Assembly (NCBI GenBank): GCA_963746185.1
Contig: CAVVAE010000004.1
Span: 744,001-808,000 of the forward strand
DNA length: 64,000 nucleotides
Source of the DNA: CAVVAE01 sp963746185
GTDB lineage: Bacteria; Actinomycetota; Actinomycetes; Propionibacteriales; Nocardioidaceae
Reading direction: 5' to 3'
Numbering within the stretch: the stretch's first letter is position 1; the number at the start of each line of letters is the position of its first letter. A model generated the notes under the pieces. It was given only the letters and a program-made list of their open reading frames with translations. It was not told the origin of the DNA and made no database searches. The position numbers and the translations under genes are program-made. Positions 21,040 to 28,953 of this stretch are shown here, piece by piece.

Positions 21040-22014
21040 TCAGTTCCCTCCCGTCAGGTCGGGGACCGGCGGCAGGTTTTGGACGAACGTGTCGAACCAT
21101 GGGCCCGTGCCGAGGGTGTTGGCGAAGACCCGGTAGAACGGCGCCATCAGCCGCAAGCTGTCGTCGAGCTGTTCTTGTCGGGCGTTGAGCAGGTCGACCA
21201 CGTTGTCGAGATGGTCGAGTGCTGGCTTCAGGTCTTCACGAGAGTCTTGGACGAGCCCGGTCAGCTGCTTGGAGAGCTTGACGGAGGCGACGAGCAAGTT
21301 GTGGACCGCTTCGCGGCGCGCGTAGACGGCCTGAAGCAAGACGTTGCCGTCCTTGAACAAGGTCTCGAGGTTCTCGTTCCGGTCGGCCAGCACCTTCGAG
21401 ACCTTCGAGGCGTTCGTCAGGAGCGTGTTGAGCTGCTCGTCGCGGGCTGCGACATTGCGGCTCAGGCGAGACAATCCGGTGAGTGACGCTTTGACTTCGT
21501 CGGGAGTGTCCCTGAACAGGTCAGCCAGCGTGTTGAGCGACGTGGCCAGTCGCCCCGTGTCGATGCGCTGTTCGGTCGTCGCCAAGCCGCTGAACGCCTC
21601 CACGACGTCGTACGGCGATGCCGTCCGTTCGAGCGGGATCTCCGAGTCAGGGTCGAGCTGACCGGTGCCGTCGGGTTCGAGGGCGAGGTACATCGCCCCG
21701 AGCAGTGTCTTGACGCGGATCGAGGCACCCGTTTCGGTGCCGAAGTCGGTGCCCTTGTCGATCCGGAACCGCACGAGAACATGGCCATCTTCGAGGGTGA
21801 GGTCCTCGACCTGCCCGACACGGACGCCGGCCACCCTGACCTCGTCGTTGATCTTGAGCCCGCCAGCCTCGGTGAACTGGGCGTAGTACACGTCGCCACC
21901 ACCGATCAGGGGCAGCTCCTCGGCGCGGAAGGCGGCAAGCATGAACAGTGCGATCGCGACCAGTCCGGCCGCGCCGATGATCACGGGGTTGCGTTCGCGG
22001 AACGGCTTCATCAT
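21040..22014 (-). CDS. mceC: Mce family protein, MceC position
   Basis: A 324-residue MCE protein, the shortest in this operon. It has a signal anchor (VIIGAAGLVAIALFMLAAF), an MCE domain (~38-115: GGLKINDEVRVAGVRVGQVE, LLGAMYLALEP), and a helical region with the FYRVFANTLGTGPWFDTF segment near the end. In MceB of the same operon this aligns with the GSWFNFYLC segment, a conserved tail in MceB/C/D proteins. Start overlaps mceB by 4 bp. Confidence 0.87.
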   Translation of the reverse strand: MMKPFRERNPVIIGAAGLVAIALFMLAAFRAEELPLIGGGDVYYAQFTEAGGLKINDEVRVAGVRVGQVEDLTLEDGHVLVRFRIDKGTDFGTETGASIRVKTLLGAMYLALEPDGTGQLDPDSEIPLERTASPYDVVEAFSGLATTEQRIDTGRLATSLNTLADLFRDTPDEVKASLTGLSRLSRNVAARDEQLNTLLTNASKVSKVLADRNENLETLFKDGNVLLQAVYARREAVHNLLVASVKLSKQLTGLVQDSREDLKPALDHLDNVVDLLNARQEQLDDSLRLMAPFYRVFANTLGTGPWFDTFVQNLPPVPDLTGGN

Positions 22015-23060
22015 CCGAGGTCACACCTCGCTGTGTGGACGTCGTAGTCGATCGGGACGCTCAGGTCGTTGGCGGCGCCGACACCAGGAACGGTCACTGT
22101 GCCGCGGAAGTTGCAGAGGTAGAAGTTGAACCATGAGCCGTACGACGCTGTGCGCCCGATCTTGTGCAGCTTGACGGGCAGGATCTGGAGCGCCCTGTCG
22201 ATCTCGGCCTTGTTGTCGTCGAGGGTCTCGACCACGCGCCGGAGCTGGCTGATGTCTCGGGTCAGAGCGGGCCGCGCATCGCCCACCAGGTCGGCAGTCT
22301 GCACAGCGAGCTGAGACACATCGTCGAGCGACCCGAGGATCGCCTCCCGATCCTGCTTCAGACCAGAGATGAACTGTTGGAGCTGGACGATCAGGCTGGA
22401 GAGCTGCTCGTCGCGCTCACCGAGGATGACGAGCACGTCGTTGAGGTTCGTGATCAGCTCGCCGACGATCTTGTCGCGGTCGGCGAGCGCGTTGGTGACC
22501 GAGGCTGTGGACTGGAGCAGGCTCTCGACGGTGCCGCCCTCACCCTGGAAGACCTGGATGATCTCGTAGGACAGCTTGTTGATGTCTTCTGGCGAGAGCG
22601 CTGCGAACAACGGCTTGAACCCGTTGAACAGCACAGTCAGGTCAAGCGCAGGCGCCGTACGGTCCATCGGGATGGTGTCGCCGCCGTCGAGTGTTTCGGT
22701 AGAACCCGGACCTTGCGTGAGGGCGATGTAGCGCTGCCCGACCAAGTTGCGGTAGCGGATCGTGGCGTTGGTGCCTTCATTGAGCTCGGAGTCCTTGTCG
22801 ACGTTGAAGCTCACGATGGCGTACTTGCGCTCGTAGATGTCGATGCTTTTGACGGTGCCCACGCGAACGCCGGAGATGCGGACGTCGTCACCCTTGTTGA
22901 GTCCGGTGGTGTCGGTGAAGACGGCCTTGTACTCCTCGGTCTCTCCGAAGGACAGGTTGCCGATCGTGGCGACGAGCAGTCCGGTTGCCAGTGAGGTCAC
23001 GACCATGAAGATCAGCAACTTCACGGCGTCTGAGGCGGTCTTGGCGTCAAGGAGCTTCAT
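22011..23060 (-). CDS. mceB: Mce family protein, MceB position
   Basis: A 349-residue MCE protein close to the usual MceB length. A signal anchor (LLIFMVVTSLATGLLVATIG) precedes the MCE domain (~40-115: GLNKGDDVRISGVRVGTVK, LVGQRYIALTQ). A helical region follows, and the C-terminus GSWFNFYLCNFRGTVT is the conserved MceB tail. It overlaps the upstream mceA paralogue and the downstream mceC by 4 bp each, indicating translational coupling through the operon. Confidence 0.88.
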   Translation of the reverse strand: MKLLDAKTASDAVKLLIFMVVTSLATGLLVATIGNLSFGETEEYKAVFTDTTGLNKGDDVRISGVRVGTVKSIDIYERKYAIVSFNVDKDSELNEGTNATIRYRNLVGQRYIALTQGPGSTETLDGGDTIPMDRTAPALDLTVLFNGFKPLFAALSPEDINKLSYEIIQVFQGEGGTVESLLQSTASVTNALADRDKIVGELITNLNDVLVILGERDEQLSSLIVQLQQFISGLKQDREAILGSLDDVSQLAVQTADLVGDARPALTRDISQLRRVVETLDDNKAEIDRALQILPVKLHKIGRTASYGSWFNFYLCNFRGTVTVPGVGAANDLSVPIDYDVHTARCDLG

Positions 23061-24346
23061 CGGACACTCACCTCCGTTCCTCGCGTGATGGGTCCGAGCA
23101 GGAGGGTGGCGATGTCGGGGACTTGGTCGGCGTCGATTTTGAGCAGTGGCGCGGCCAGCGCATCGACGAACTTCTGCTCCTCGGCAGTGCCGGCATAGCC
23201 CGACGTCAGGTCATACGGCGGGGCCGGGCGGTCCTTGCCGTGGCTCTGCTCCACCCCGTCGTCGACGGTTCTCGGGGAAGGCTGGGGAGCGGGGTTGGCC
23301 TGCGAGTACGGCGGATTGGGCAGCGTCTCGCAGTGCGGCCCGTTGTCTGCTCCGTACTCCGGGTTGTCGGCGGGTGAGTAGCCAGTGGGCTGACGCTCAA
23401 GAACCTCCAACGTGATGTGCAACGTGCGATCGCGGTAAGCCTCCGCCATGTGCGGGATCCAGCCCACCATCCCCTGCGCCAAACACGGATACTCCGGCGC
23501 ATACTCAGCCAGCGCCTGCATCGTCGGCAACGACACCTGCCCCAACCGGATGATGTTGTCACCATTGGCCTGCAAGAAGTCCCGCGTCGTCGACGACATC
23601 GCCGCCACCTCAGTGAACAACGCCTCCAACTGCTGCTGCTTGTCCACCACCGTGTTCCCCGTCAACACCTGGTCATCCAACGTCTTCGCCACATCAGGCA
23701 ACACATCCCGATACAGATCCGACACCCGATCCAACAACCGCAGATTCTCCACAATCGACGGCACCAACGGATTCAACTGCTTCAAATACCCATCCAGCCG
23801 CACCAAGTTCTCACCCAGCCGCGACCCCCGCCCCTCCAACGCCGACGACAACGCATTCAACGTGTAGGACAACTGCACCGGCTCCACCGCCGTCAACAAC
23901 GGATAAGAGTCCGACAGGACCTGCTCCACCTCAATCGACACCGCCGTCTCCGAAATCACATCCCCCGCAGCAAGCGACTCCGACACCGGCGTCTCCGGAA
24001 TATCCAGCTCGACATACTTCTCACCAAACAACGTCTTCGGCAAAATCCGCGCCGACACATTCGCCGGAATCGACCCCACCTCACCCGGATCCAACGCCAA
24101 ATCCAACCGAGCACCATCACCATCCGTCGAAATGTCGCGCACCTCCCCCACGATCACGCCACGCATCTTCACATCGGCGTGCAGGGGCAGCTGGAGACCA
24201 ACCCGCGAGGTCTTGAGATCAACGTGCGCGACACTGACGAAGGACTTGTTGTAGACGGCATAGGTCAGCCACACGCCTGCGAGGAGCATCAACACGAAGA
24301 CCACCCCGAGGACGCGGTGGCGAAGCACGGTGTTCATCGAGCTCAT
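23057..24346 (-). CDS. mceA: Mce family protein, second MceA paralogue
   Basis: A 429-residue MCE protein that is the tandem paralogue of the next gene upstream. Signal anchor VLGVVFVLMLLAGVWLTYAV is followed by the MCE domain (~40-115: DVKMRGVIVGEVRDI, LFGEKYVELDIP) and a helical region with the PCLAQGMVGWIPHM segment. DNA encoding roughly residues 57-331 is identical to that of the neighbour (827-bp repeat), while the N-terminal ~56 and C-terminal ~100 residues have diverged. Leu in the shared part is mostly TTG or CTG and many third positions are G or T, unlike the C-ending codons of the flanks. Having two MceA proteins in one operon is unusual. Confidence 0.88.
   Translation of the reverse strand: MSSMNTVLRHRVLGVVFVLMLLAGVWLTYAVYNKSFVSVAHVDLKTSRVGLQLPLHADVKMRGVIVGEVRDISTDGDGARLDLALDPGEVGSIPANVSARILPKTLFGEKYVELDIPETPVSESLAAGDVISETAVSIEVEQVLSDSYPLLTAVEPVQLSYTLNALSSALEGRGSRLGENLVRLDGYLKQLNPLVPSIVENLRLLDRVSDLYRDVLPDVAKTLDDQVLTGNTVVDKQQQLEALFTEVAAMSSTTRDFLQANGDNIIRLGQVSLPTMQALAEYAPEYPCLAQGMVGWIPHMAEAYRDRTLHITLEVLERQPTGYSPADNPEYGADNGPHCETLPNPPYSQANPAPQPSPRTVDDGVEQSHGKDRPAPPYDLTSGYAGTAEEQKFVDALAAPLLKIDADQVPDIATLLLGPITRGTEVSVR
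23353..24179 (-). repeat. 827-bp perfect direct repeat, copy 1 (within second mceA)
   Basis: Identical to 24630-25456 at an offset of 1277 bp. Boundaries were set by the first mismatches in the flanks. Identity inside was checked by the two copies giving the same translations in three different frames. On the coding strand it prefers TTG, GTG, GCG, CGG, GGG, AAT, GAT and TAT codons, unlike the CTC/GTC/GCC/AAC style on either side. Confidence 0.95.
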
Positions 24347-25635
24347 CGGACGCTCACCTCGGTGTCGCGGGCGAGTGGCCCGAACAAGAGCGTGGCGATG
24401 TCGGGAACTTGGTCAGCTTCGATTGTGAGCACGGGGGAAGCCAGTGCATCGACGAACGCCTGCTCTTCTACAGTGCCGGCATAGCCCGAGGTCAGGTCGT
24501 AGTCCGTCGCGATGCGCGACTTGCCATGGTCGCCTTCCGAGCCGTCATCGATGTCTGGGTGCGGTGCGGGATTGGCCTGGGAGTACTGCGGGTCAGGCAG
24601 GTCGGCACACGTGGGCGGGTCCGAGGCGGCGTACTCCGGGTTGTCGGCGGGTGAGTAGCCAGTGGGCTGACGCTCAAGAACCTCCAACGTGATGTGCAAC
24701 GTGCGATCGCGGTAAGCCTCCGCCATGTGCGGGATCCAGCCCACCATCCCCTGCGCCAAACACGGATACTCCGGCGCATACTCAGCCAGCGCCTGCATCG
24801 TCGGCAACGACACCTGCCCCAACCGGATGATGTTGTCACCATTGGCCTGCAAGAAGTCCCGCGTCGTCGACGACATCGCCGCCACCTCAGTGAACAACGC
24901 CTCCAACTGCTGCTGCTTGTCCACCACCGTGTTCCCCGTCAACACCTGGTCATCCAACGTCTTCGCCACATCAGGCAACACATCCCGATACAGATCCGAC
25001 ACCCGATCCAACAACCGCAGATTCTCCACAATCGACGGCACCAACGGATTCAACTGCTTCAAATACCCATCCAGCCGCACCAAGTTCTCACCCAGCCGCG
25101 ACCCCCGCCCCTCCAACGCCGACGACAACGCATTCAACGTGTAGGACAACTGCACCGGCTCCACCGCCGTCAACAACGGATAAGAGTCCGACAGGACCTG
25201 CTCCACCTCAATCGACACCGCCGTCTCCGAAATCACATCCCCCGCAGCAAGCGACTCCGACACCGGCGTCTCCGGAATATCCAGCTCGACATACTTCTCA
25301 CCAAACAACGTCTTCGGCAAAATCCGCGCCGACACATTCGCCGGAATCGACCCCACCTCACCCGGATCCAACGCCAAATCCAACCGAGCACCATCACCAT
25401 CCGTCGAAATGTCGCGCACCTCCCCCACGATCACGCCACGCATCTTCACATCGGCGCGCGGCCCGAGCTGCAGCCCCACGTGAGATGTCCGGAGGGTCAC
25501 GTGGACGGCATCGCCAAATGTCTTGTTGAAGATCGCGTACGTCGCGAGGACACCCAGCGCCAGGAAACCCAGGAACGCGACGCCGAGAAGCCGGACCCGC
25601 AGAACCGAGGGGTATCGAGACAGGGAAAGGGTCAC
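24343..25635 (-). CDS. mceA: Mce family protein, first MceA paralogue
   Basis: A 430-residue MCE protein and the first Mce subunit after the permeases, the MceA position. It has a signal anchor (LLGVAFLGFLALGVLATYAI), an MCE domain (~40-115) identical to that of the next gene from DVKMRGVIVG onward, a helical region, and a diverged acidic C-terminus ending ATLLFGPLARDTEVSVR. The core is the other copy of the 827-bp repeat. Start lies 3 bp after yrbEB; stop overlaps the second mceA by 4 bp (ATGA). The two genes could provide alternative or mixed A subunits of the Mce hexamer (inference). Confidence 0.9.
   Translation of the reverse strand: MTLSLSRYPSVLRVRLLGVAFLGFLALGVLATYAIFNKTFGDAVHVTLRTSHVGLQLGPRADVKMRGVIVGEVRDISTDGDGARLDLALDPGEVGSIPANVSARILPKTLFGEKYVELDIPETPVSESLAAGDVISETAVSIEVEQVLSDSYPLLTAVEPVQLSYTLNALSSALEGRGSRLGENLVRLDGYLKQLNPLVPSIVENLRLLDRVSDLYRDVLPDVAKTLDDQVLTGNTVVDKQQQLEALFTEVAAMSSTTRDFLQANGDNIIRLGQVSLPTMQALAEYAPEYPCLAQGMVGWIPHMAEAYRDRTLHITLEVLERQPTGYSPADNPEYAASDPPTCADLPDPQYSQANPAPHPDIDDGSEGDHGKSRIATDYDLTSGYAGTVEEQAFVDALASPVLTIEADQVPDIATLLFGPLARDTEVSVR
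24630..25456 (-). repeat. 827-bp perfect direct repeat, copy 2 (within first mceA)
   Basis: Identical to 23353-24179. The flanking parts of the two genes are clearly diverged on both sides, so this is a homogenised or inserted core rather than a simple recent duplication of a whole gene. Confidence 0.95.
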
Positions 25636-25638
25636 TCG

Positions 25639-26466
25639 CTAACCAGCCAATCTCACCGTGGTGGTGGTGCCCCAGATCGCCATCGACAGGAACAAGTCGA
25701 TGACGTTGATGGCCACGATGGAGGTTCGGACGGCGCGACCGACGGCTACGCCGACACCAGCCGGGCCGCCGGAGGCGTGGTAGCCGTGGTAGCAGTGGAT
25801 CATGATGACGACGATCGCGAAGATGAGGACTTTCCCGAACGACCATAAGACGTCACCGGGCGGTAAGAACAAGGTGAAGTAATGGTCGTACGTGCCCGTG
25901 CTCTGCCCGAAGAACGTCGTCACCACGAGTCTGGTCGCGAAGTACGACGAAAGCAGCCCGACGACATACAACGGGATGATCGCGATGAGACCGGCGATGA
26001 TGCGGGTCGTCACGAGGAAGGGCAGTGACGGGATCGCCATCACCTCGAGGGCATCGATTTCCTCGCTAATACGCATCGCGCCGAGTTGGGCGGTGAACCC
26101 GCATCCGACCGTGGCGGCGAGGGCGATGCCGGCAACGAGCGGAGAGATCTCGCGGGTGTTGAAGTAAGCCGACACGAACCCTGAGAAGAGGGCGGTGCCG
26201 ATCTGGTTCAGTGCGGCATAACCCTGCAGACCGACCTCGGTGCCTGTGAAGAAGGCGAGGGCGGTGATCACCCCGACCGTGCCCCCGATGACGGCCAGCG
26301 CCCCCGACCCGAGTGTGACCTCCGACAGCAGCCGGAGGATCTCCTTCTTGTAGCGGACGATGGCCTTCGGGGTCCACGCGAGGGCGCGCACGTAGAACGC
26401 CAACTCGCTGCCAAGGTTGTCGAGCGCCGCCAGCGGGCGCCGGTAGATCGTGCGGGGGTCAGCCAC
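25639..26466 (-). CDS. yrbEB: YrbE/MlaE-type ABC permease, second
   Basis: A 275-residue MlaE-family permease, one of two paired transmembrane subunits of the Mce transporter. About five to six hydrophobic helices are visible. Family signatures are the GCGFTAQLGAMRISEEIDALEVM segment, the EQ-loop-like part that contacts the ATPase, and the C-terminal ASGGPAGVGVAVGRAVR. It starts 1 bp after yrbEA and ends 3 bp before mceA. It would work with YrbEA and the ATPase encoded at 27253-28200. Confidence 0.93.
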   Translation of the reverse strand: MADPRTIYRRPLAALDNLGSELAFYVRALAWTPKAIVRYKKEILRLLSEVTLGSGALAVIGGTVGVITALAFFTGTEVGLQGYAALNQIGTALFSGFVSAYFNTREISPLVAGIALAATVGCGFTAQLGAMRISEEIDALEVMAIPSLPFLVTTRIIAGLIAIIPLYVVGLLSSYFATRLVVTTFFGQSTGTYDHYFTLFLPPGDVLWSFGKVLIFAIVVIMIHCYHGYHASGGPAGVGVAVGRAVRTSIVAINVIDLFLSMAIWGTTTTVRLAG

Positions 26467-26467
26467 G

Positions 26468-27256
26468 TCAACCTCCCTTGGGTGGCACGAGCTGGAAGTA
26501 GATGGCGCTCATCACGAAGTTGACGATGAACAGCAAGATGAACGTGATGACGACGGACTCGTTGACGGCATCGCCCACGCCCTTCGGGCCACCCTTGGCG
26601 TTCATGCCCTTGTAGCACGCGACGATGGCAGCGATCAGCCCGAAGATCAGGGCTTTGACCATGCCCTGCCAGAGGTCGGGTAACTGTGCCAGGGCAGTAA
26701 AGGACGCCAGATAAGCGCCTGGCGTACCTCCTTGCAGGACGACGTTGAAGAAGTAGCCGCCGGTGACGCCGACGACACTGACCAGACCGTTGAGGAAGAC
26801 GGCGACGAGCATGCAGGCGAGCACGCGAGGGACGACGAGACGCTGGATCGGGTCGATACCGAGCACCATCATCGCGTCGAGCTCTTCGCGGATCTTCCGG
26901 GCACCGAGGTCGGCGCAGATGGCCGATCCGCCGGCTCCAGCGATCAGCAGGGACGTCGCGATCGGCCCCGCCTCACGGACCACGGCCAGCACGGCTGCGG
27001 AACCCGTGAAGGATTGCGCACCGAATTGCTTGATGAGACCACCCACCTGCAGGGCAATCACGGCGCCGAATGGGATGGCCACCAGGGCGGCCGGGATGAT
27101 CGTCACCGACGCGACGAACCAGGCTTGCTGCAGGAACTCCCGCATCTGGAAAGGCCGCCGGAAGAGTCCGCGCGCGACGTCCAGGCCGAACGCGAAGAGG
27201 TTGCCGCTCGCCCGCAACGGGGCGGTGGCGCGCCCCATCGAGGTGGTACTGCTCAT
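26468..27256 (-). CDS. yrbEA: YrbE/MlaE-type ABC permease, first
   Basis: A 262-residue MlaE-family permease. Diagnostic stretches are FGAVIALQVGGLIKQFGA, the cytoplasmic loop ADLGARKIREELDAMMVLG and the C-terminal AKGGPKGVGDAVNESVV. It has around five to six membrane helices. Its start overlaps the ATPase stop by 4 bp. It is the first permease of the yrbEA-yrbEB-mceA-F order that is standard in actinobacteria. Confidence 0.93.
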   Translation of the reverse strand: MSSTTSMGRATAPLRASGNLFAFGLDVARGLFRRPFQMREFLQQAWFVASVTIIPAALVAIPFGAVIALQVGGLIKQFGAQSFTGSAAVLAVVREAGPIATSLLIAGAGGSAICADLGARKIREELDAMMVLGIDPIQRLVVPRVLACMLVAVFLNGLVSVVGVTGGYFFNVVLQGGTPGAYLASFTALAQLPDLWQGMVKALIFGLIAAIVACYKGMNAKGGPKGVGDAVNESVVITFILLFIVNFVMSAIYFQLVPPKGG

Positions 27257-28200
27257 GGGGCCATCACCATCGTGGGCTCGAACGACCCGGGCGGCGGTGT
27301 CACGCCGTTGTCACGACACCAAGCGCCGGGCTCACGCTGGGTCGGGCGAGGGTTTCCGTCGGAGGGCTCGAGCTGAAGCGGAATGGGCGGGAGGGGAGGA
27401 AGCTCCTGGCCTTCTTCGGCGGCTAGCTCGTCGGCATCCTTCTCTTCCGACATCCCGATCGGACCGATGCGCTGGGCGTTGAGGAACTGGCGGACGACGG
27501 GCTCTTCGCTCGAGAGCAACATCTCGCGGGGGCCAAACATGGCGAGGTGACGGTGGTAGAGCAGGCCGATGTTGTCAGGGACGGTGCGGGCGGTGTTGAT
27601 GTCGTGGGTGACGATGAGCATCGTCGCCTCGATCTGCGCGTTGAGGTCGACGATGAGCTGGTTGAGGAACGACGTACGGACGGGGTCCAGGCCTGAGTCG
27701 GGCTCGTCGAAGAGGACGATCTCGGGGTCGAGGACGAGTGCGCGCGCCAGGCCGGCACGCTTGCGCATGCCGCCGGAGATCTCGCCCGGAAGCTTCTTCT
27801 CCGCTCCCAACAGACCGACGAGCTCCATCTTGTCCATCACGATCTGCCGGATCTCCGCCTCCGTCTTCTTCGTGTGCTCACGCAGCGGGAAGGCGACGTT
27901 GTCGTAGAGGTTCATCGACCCGAACATCGCGCCGTCCTGGAAGAGCACGCCGAACAGCTTGCGGACCGCGTAGAGGTCGCGCTCGCTGCAGGTCGCAATG
28001 TCGACCCCTTCGATGACGATGTGACCGCGGTCAGGCTTGAGCAGGCCGATGAGCGTCTTGAGGAACACGGACTTGCCGGTTCCGGACGGACCGAGCATCA
28101 CGCAGATTTCGCCCGCGGGGACGGTGAGTGAGACGTCGCCAAAGATCACCTGCTTGCCGAAGGATTTTGTCAACCCATCGACTTGGATCTCGACTCCCAT
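27253..28200 (-). CDS. mceG: Mce transporter ATPase (MceG/Mkl/MlaF family)
   Basis: A 315-residue ABC ATPase that energises Mce-mediated lipid or steroid import. Walker A GPSGTGKS, signature ISGGMRKRAGLARAL, Walker B EIVLFDEPDSGLDP and switch His (VTHD) are all present; the GGMRKR variant is typical of MlaF/Mkl. After the ABC domain a ~65-residue acidic/proline-rich C-terminal extension follows, longer than MlaF and reminiscent of the extended mycobacterial MceG tail. A strong GGGAGGG lies before the ATG. It is first in the operon, after rplL, in the rplL-rpoB interval where mkl lies in M. tuberculosis (from memory). Confidence 0.93.
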   Translation of the reverse strand: MGVEIQVDGLTKSFGKQVIFGDVSLTVPAGEICVMLGPSGTGKSVFLKTLIGLLKPDRGHIVIEGVDIATCSERDLYAVRKLFGVLFQDGAMFGSMNLYDNVAFPLREHTKKTEAEIRQIVMDKMELVGLLGAEKKLPGEISGGMRKRAGLARALVLDPEIVLFDEPDSGLDPVRTSFLNQLIVDLNAQIEATMLIVTHDINTARTVPDNIGLLYHRHLAMFGPREMLLSSEEPVVRQFLNAQRIGPIGMSEEKDADELAAEEGQELPPLPPIPLQLEPSDGNPRPTQREPGAWCRDNGVTPPPGSFEPTMVMAP

Positions 28201-28393
28201 GGGTGGCCCTCCCTAGCGCGCCTGACTAATGAAACGACCTGCGTCGCCTGAGGTTACGCGCGAGTTTAGTTAGCCGCACGACGGGTGAGACGCGGGTCAG
28301 ACAGTGGTGCAGACCTCCAGGCCCCCGCGGGGTCTCCCGACATTCTGCACCCATCGGTCCACGCCAGACCTGATTCAGGGTGATTTGCGAGCA

Positions 28394-28434
28394 AAAGCAC
28401 GAAGGGCGGCCCCCCTGCGGGTGGCCGCCCTTCG
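28394..28434 (-). terminator. Intrinsic terminator of rplJL
   Basis: A perfect 12-bp stem, CGAAGGGCGGCC / GGCCGCCCTTCG (28400-28411 with 28423-28434), has an 11-nt loop and is followed on the minus strand by TGCTTTTGC. It lies 57 bp after the rplL stop and should separate rplJL from the mce operon. The remaining ~200 bp before mceG would then hold the mce promoter. An imperfect dyad at 28311-28335 lies there, but no clear -35/-10 pair was found. Confidence 0.85.
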
Positions 28435-28491
28435 ACGGTGCTTCTGTTGCTCACGGTGCTGGTGAGACGGCGGCGCCATCGGCGCCGGAGG

Positions 28492-28881
28492 TCACTTGAC
28501 CGTGACGGTGGCGCCGGCTGCCTCGAGGGCGTCCTTGGCCTTCTCGGCCGCGTCCTTGGCGACCTTCTCCAGGATCGGCTTCGGCGCGGCCTCGACCAGG
28601 TCCTTTGCTTCCTTGAGACCGAGGCTGGTGAGGGTGCGCACCTCCTTGATGACCTGAATCTTCTTGTCTCCGGCTGCCTCGAGGACGACGTCGAACTCGT
28701 CCTGTTCGACAGCGGCTTCGGCGTCGCCGCCAGCGGCGGGCGCGCCTGCAACGGCAGCGGCAACGGGAGCGGCCGCGGTGACGCCAAACGTGTCTTCGAA
28801 CTGCTTCACGAACTCGCTGAGCTCGAGGAGGGTCATCTCCTTGAATGCGTCGAGGAGCTCGTCGGTGGTGAGCTTCGCCAT
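28492..28881 (-). CDS. rplL: 50S ribosomal protein L7/L12
   Basis: L7/L12 forms the flexible stalk that recruits translational GTPases. The 129-residue product has the N-terminal dimerisation helices, an Ala-rich hinge (residues ~38-55) and the C-terminal domain with KKIQVIKEVRTLTSLGLKEAKDLVE and the final GATVTVK. An AAGGAA sits before the ATG. It follows rplJ by 72 bp and ends at an intrinsic terminator. Confidence 0.99.
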   Translation of the reverse strand: MAKLTTDELLDAFKEMTLLELSEFVKQFEDTFGVTAAAPVAAAVAGAPAAGGDAEAAVEQDEFDVVLEAAGDKKIQVIKEVRTLTSLGLKEAKDLVEAAPKPILEKVAKDAAEKAKDALEAAGATVTVK

Positions 28882-28953
28882 GGTGGCGTTCCTTCCATGT
28901 TGCTGGCTCAGGCGAACTACCTGGGCCGGGATCGGGTGGTCGGTCCGGGAGCG

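Noticed and set aside
23057..25635. Whole-gene assembly duplication of mceA
   Set aside because: Both flanks of the identical core are clearly diverged, so the two genes are real paralogues, although the core still deserves read-level checking.
23417..25848. Two near-identical plus-strand ORFs opposite the mceA genes
   Set aside because: Arg/His-rich antisense translations; their identity simply reflects the 827-bp repeat.
15723..28200. Mobile element around the mce operon
   Set aside because: No transposase, integrase, tRNA-end duplication or terminal repeats were seen at either border.
28311..28335. Imperfect dyad AGACCTCC...GCGGGGTCT upstream of mceG as an operator
   Set aside because: Only a partial match between arms and no second site; too weak to annotate.
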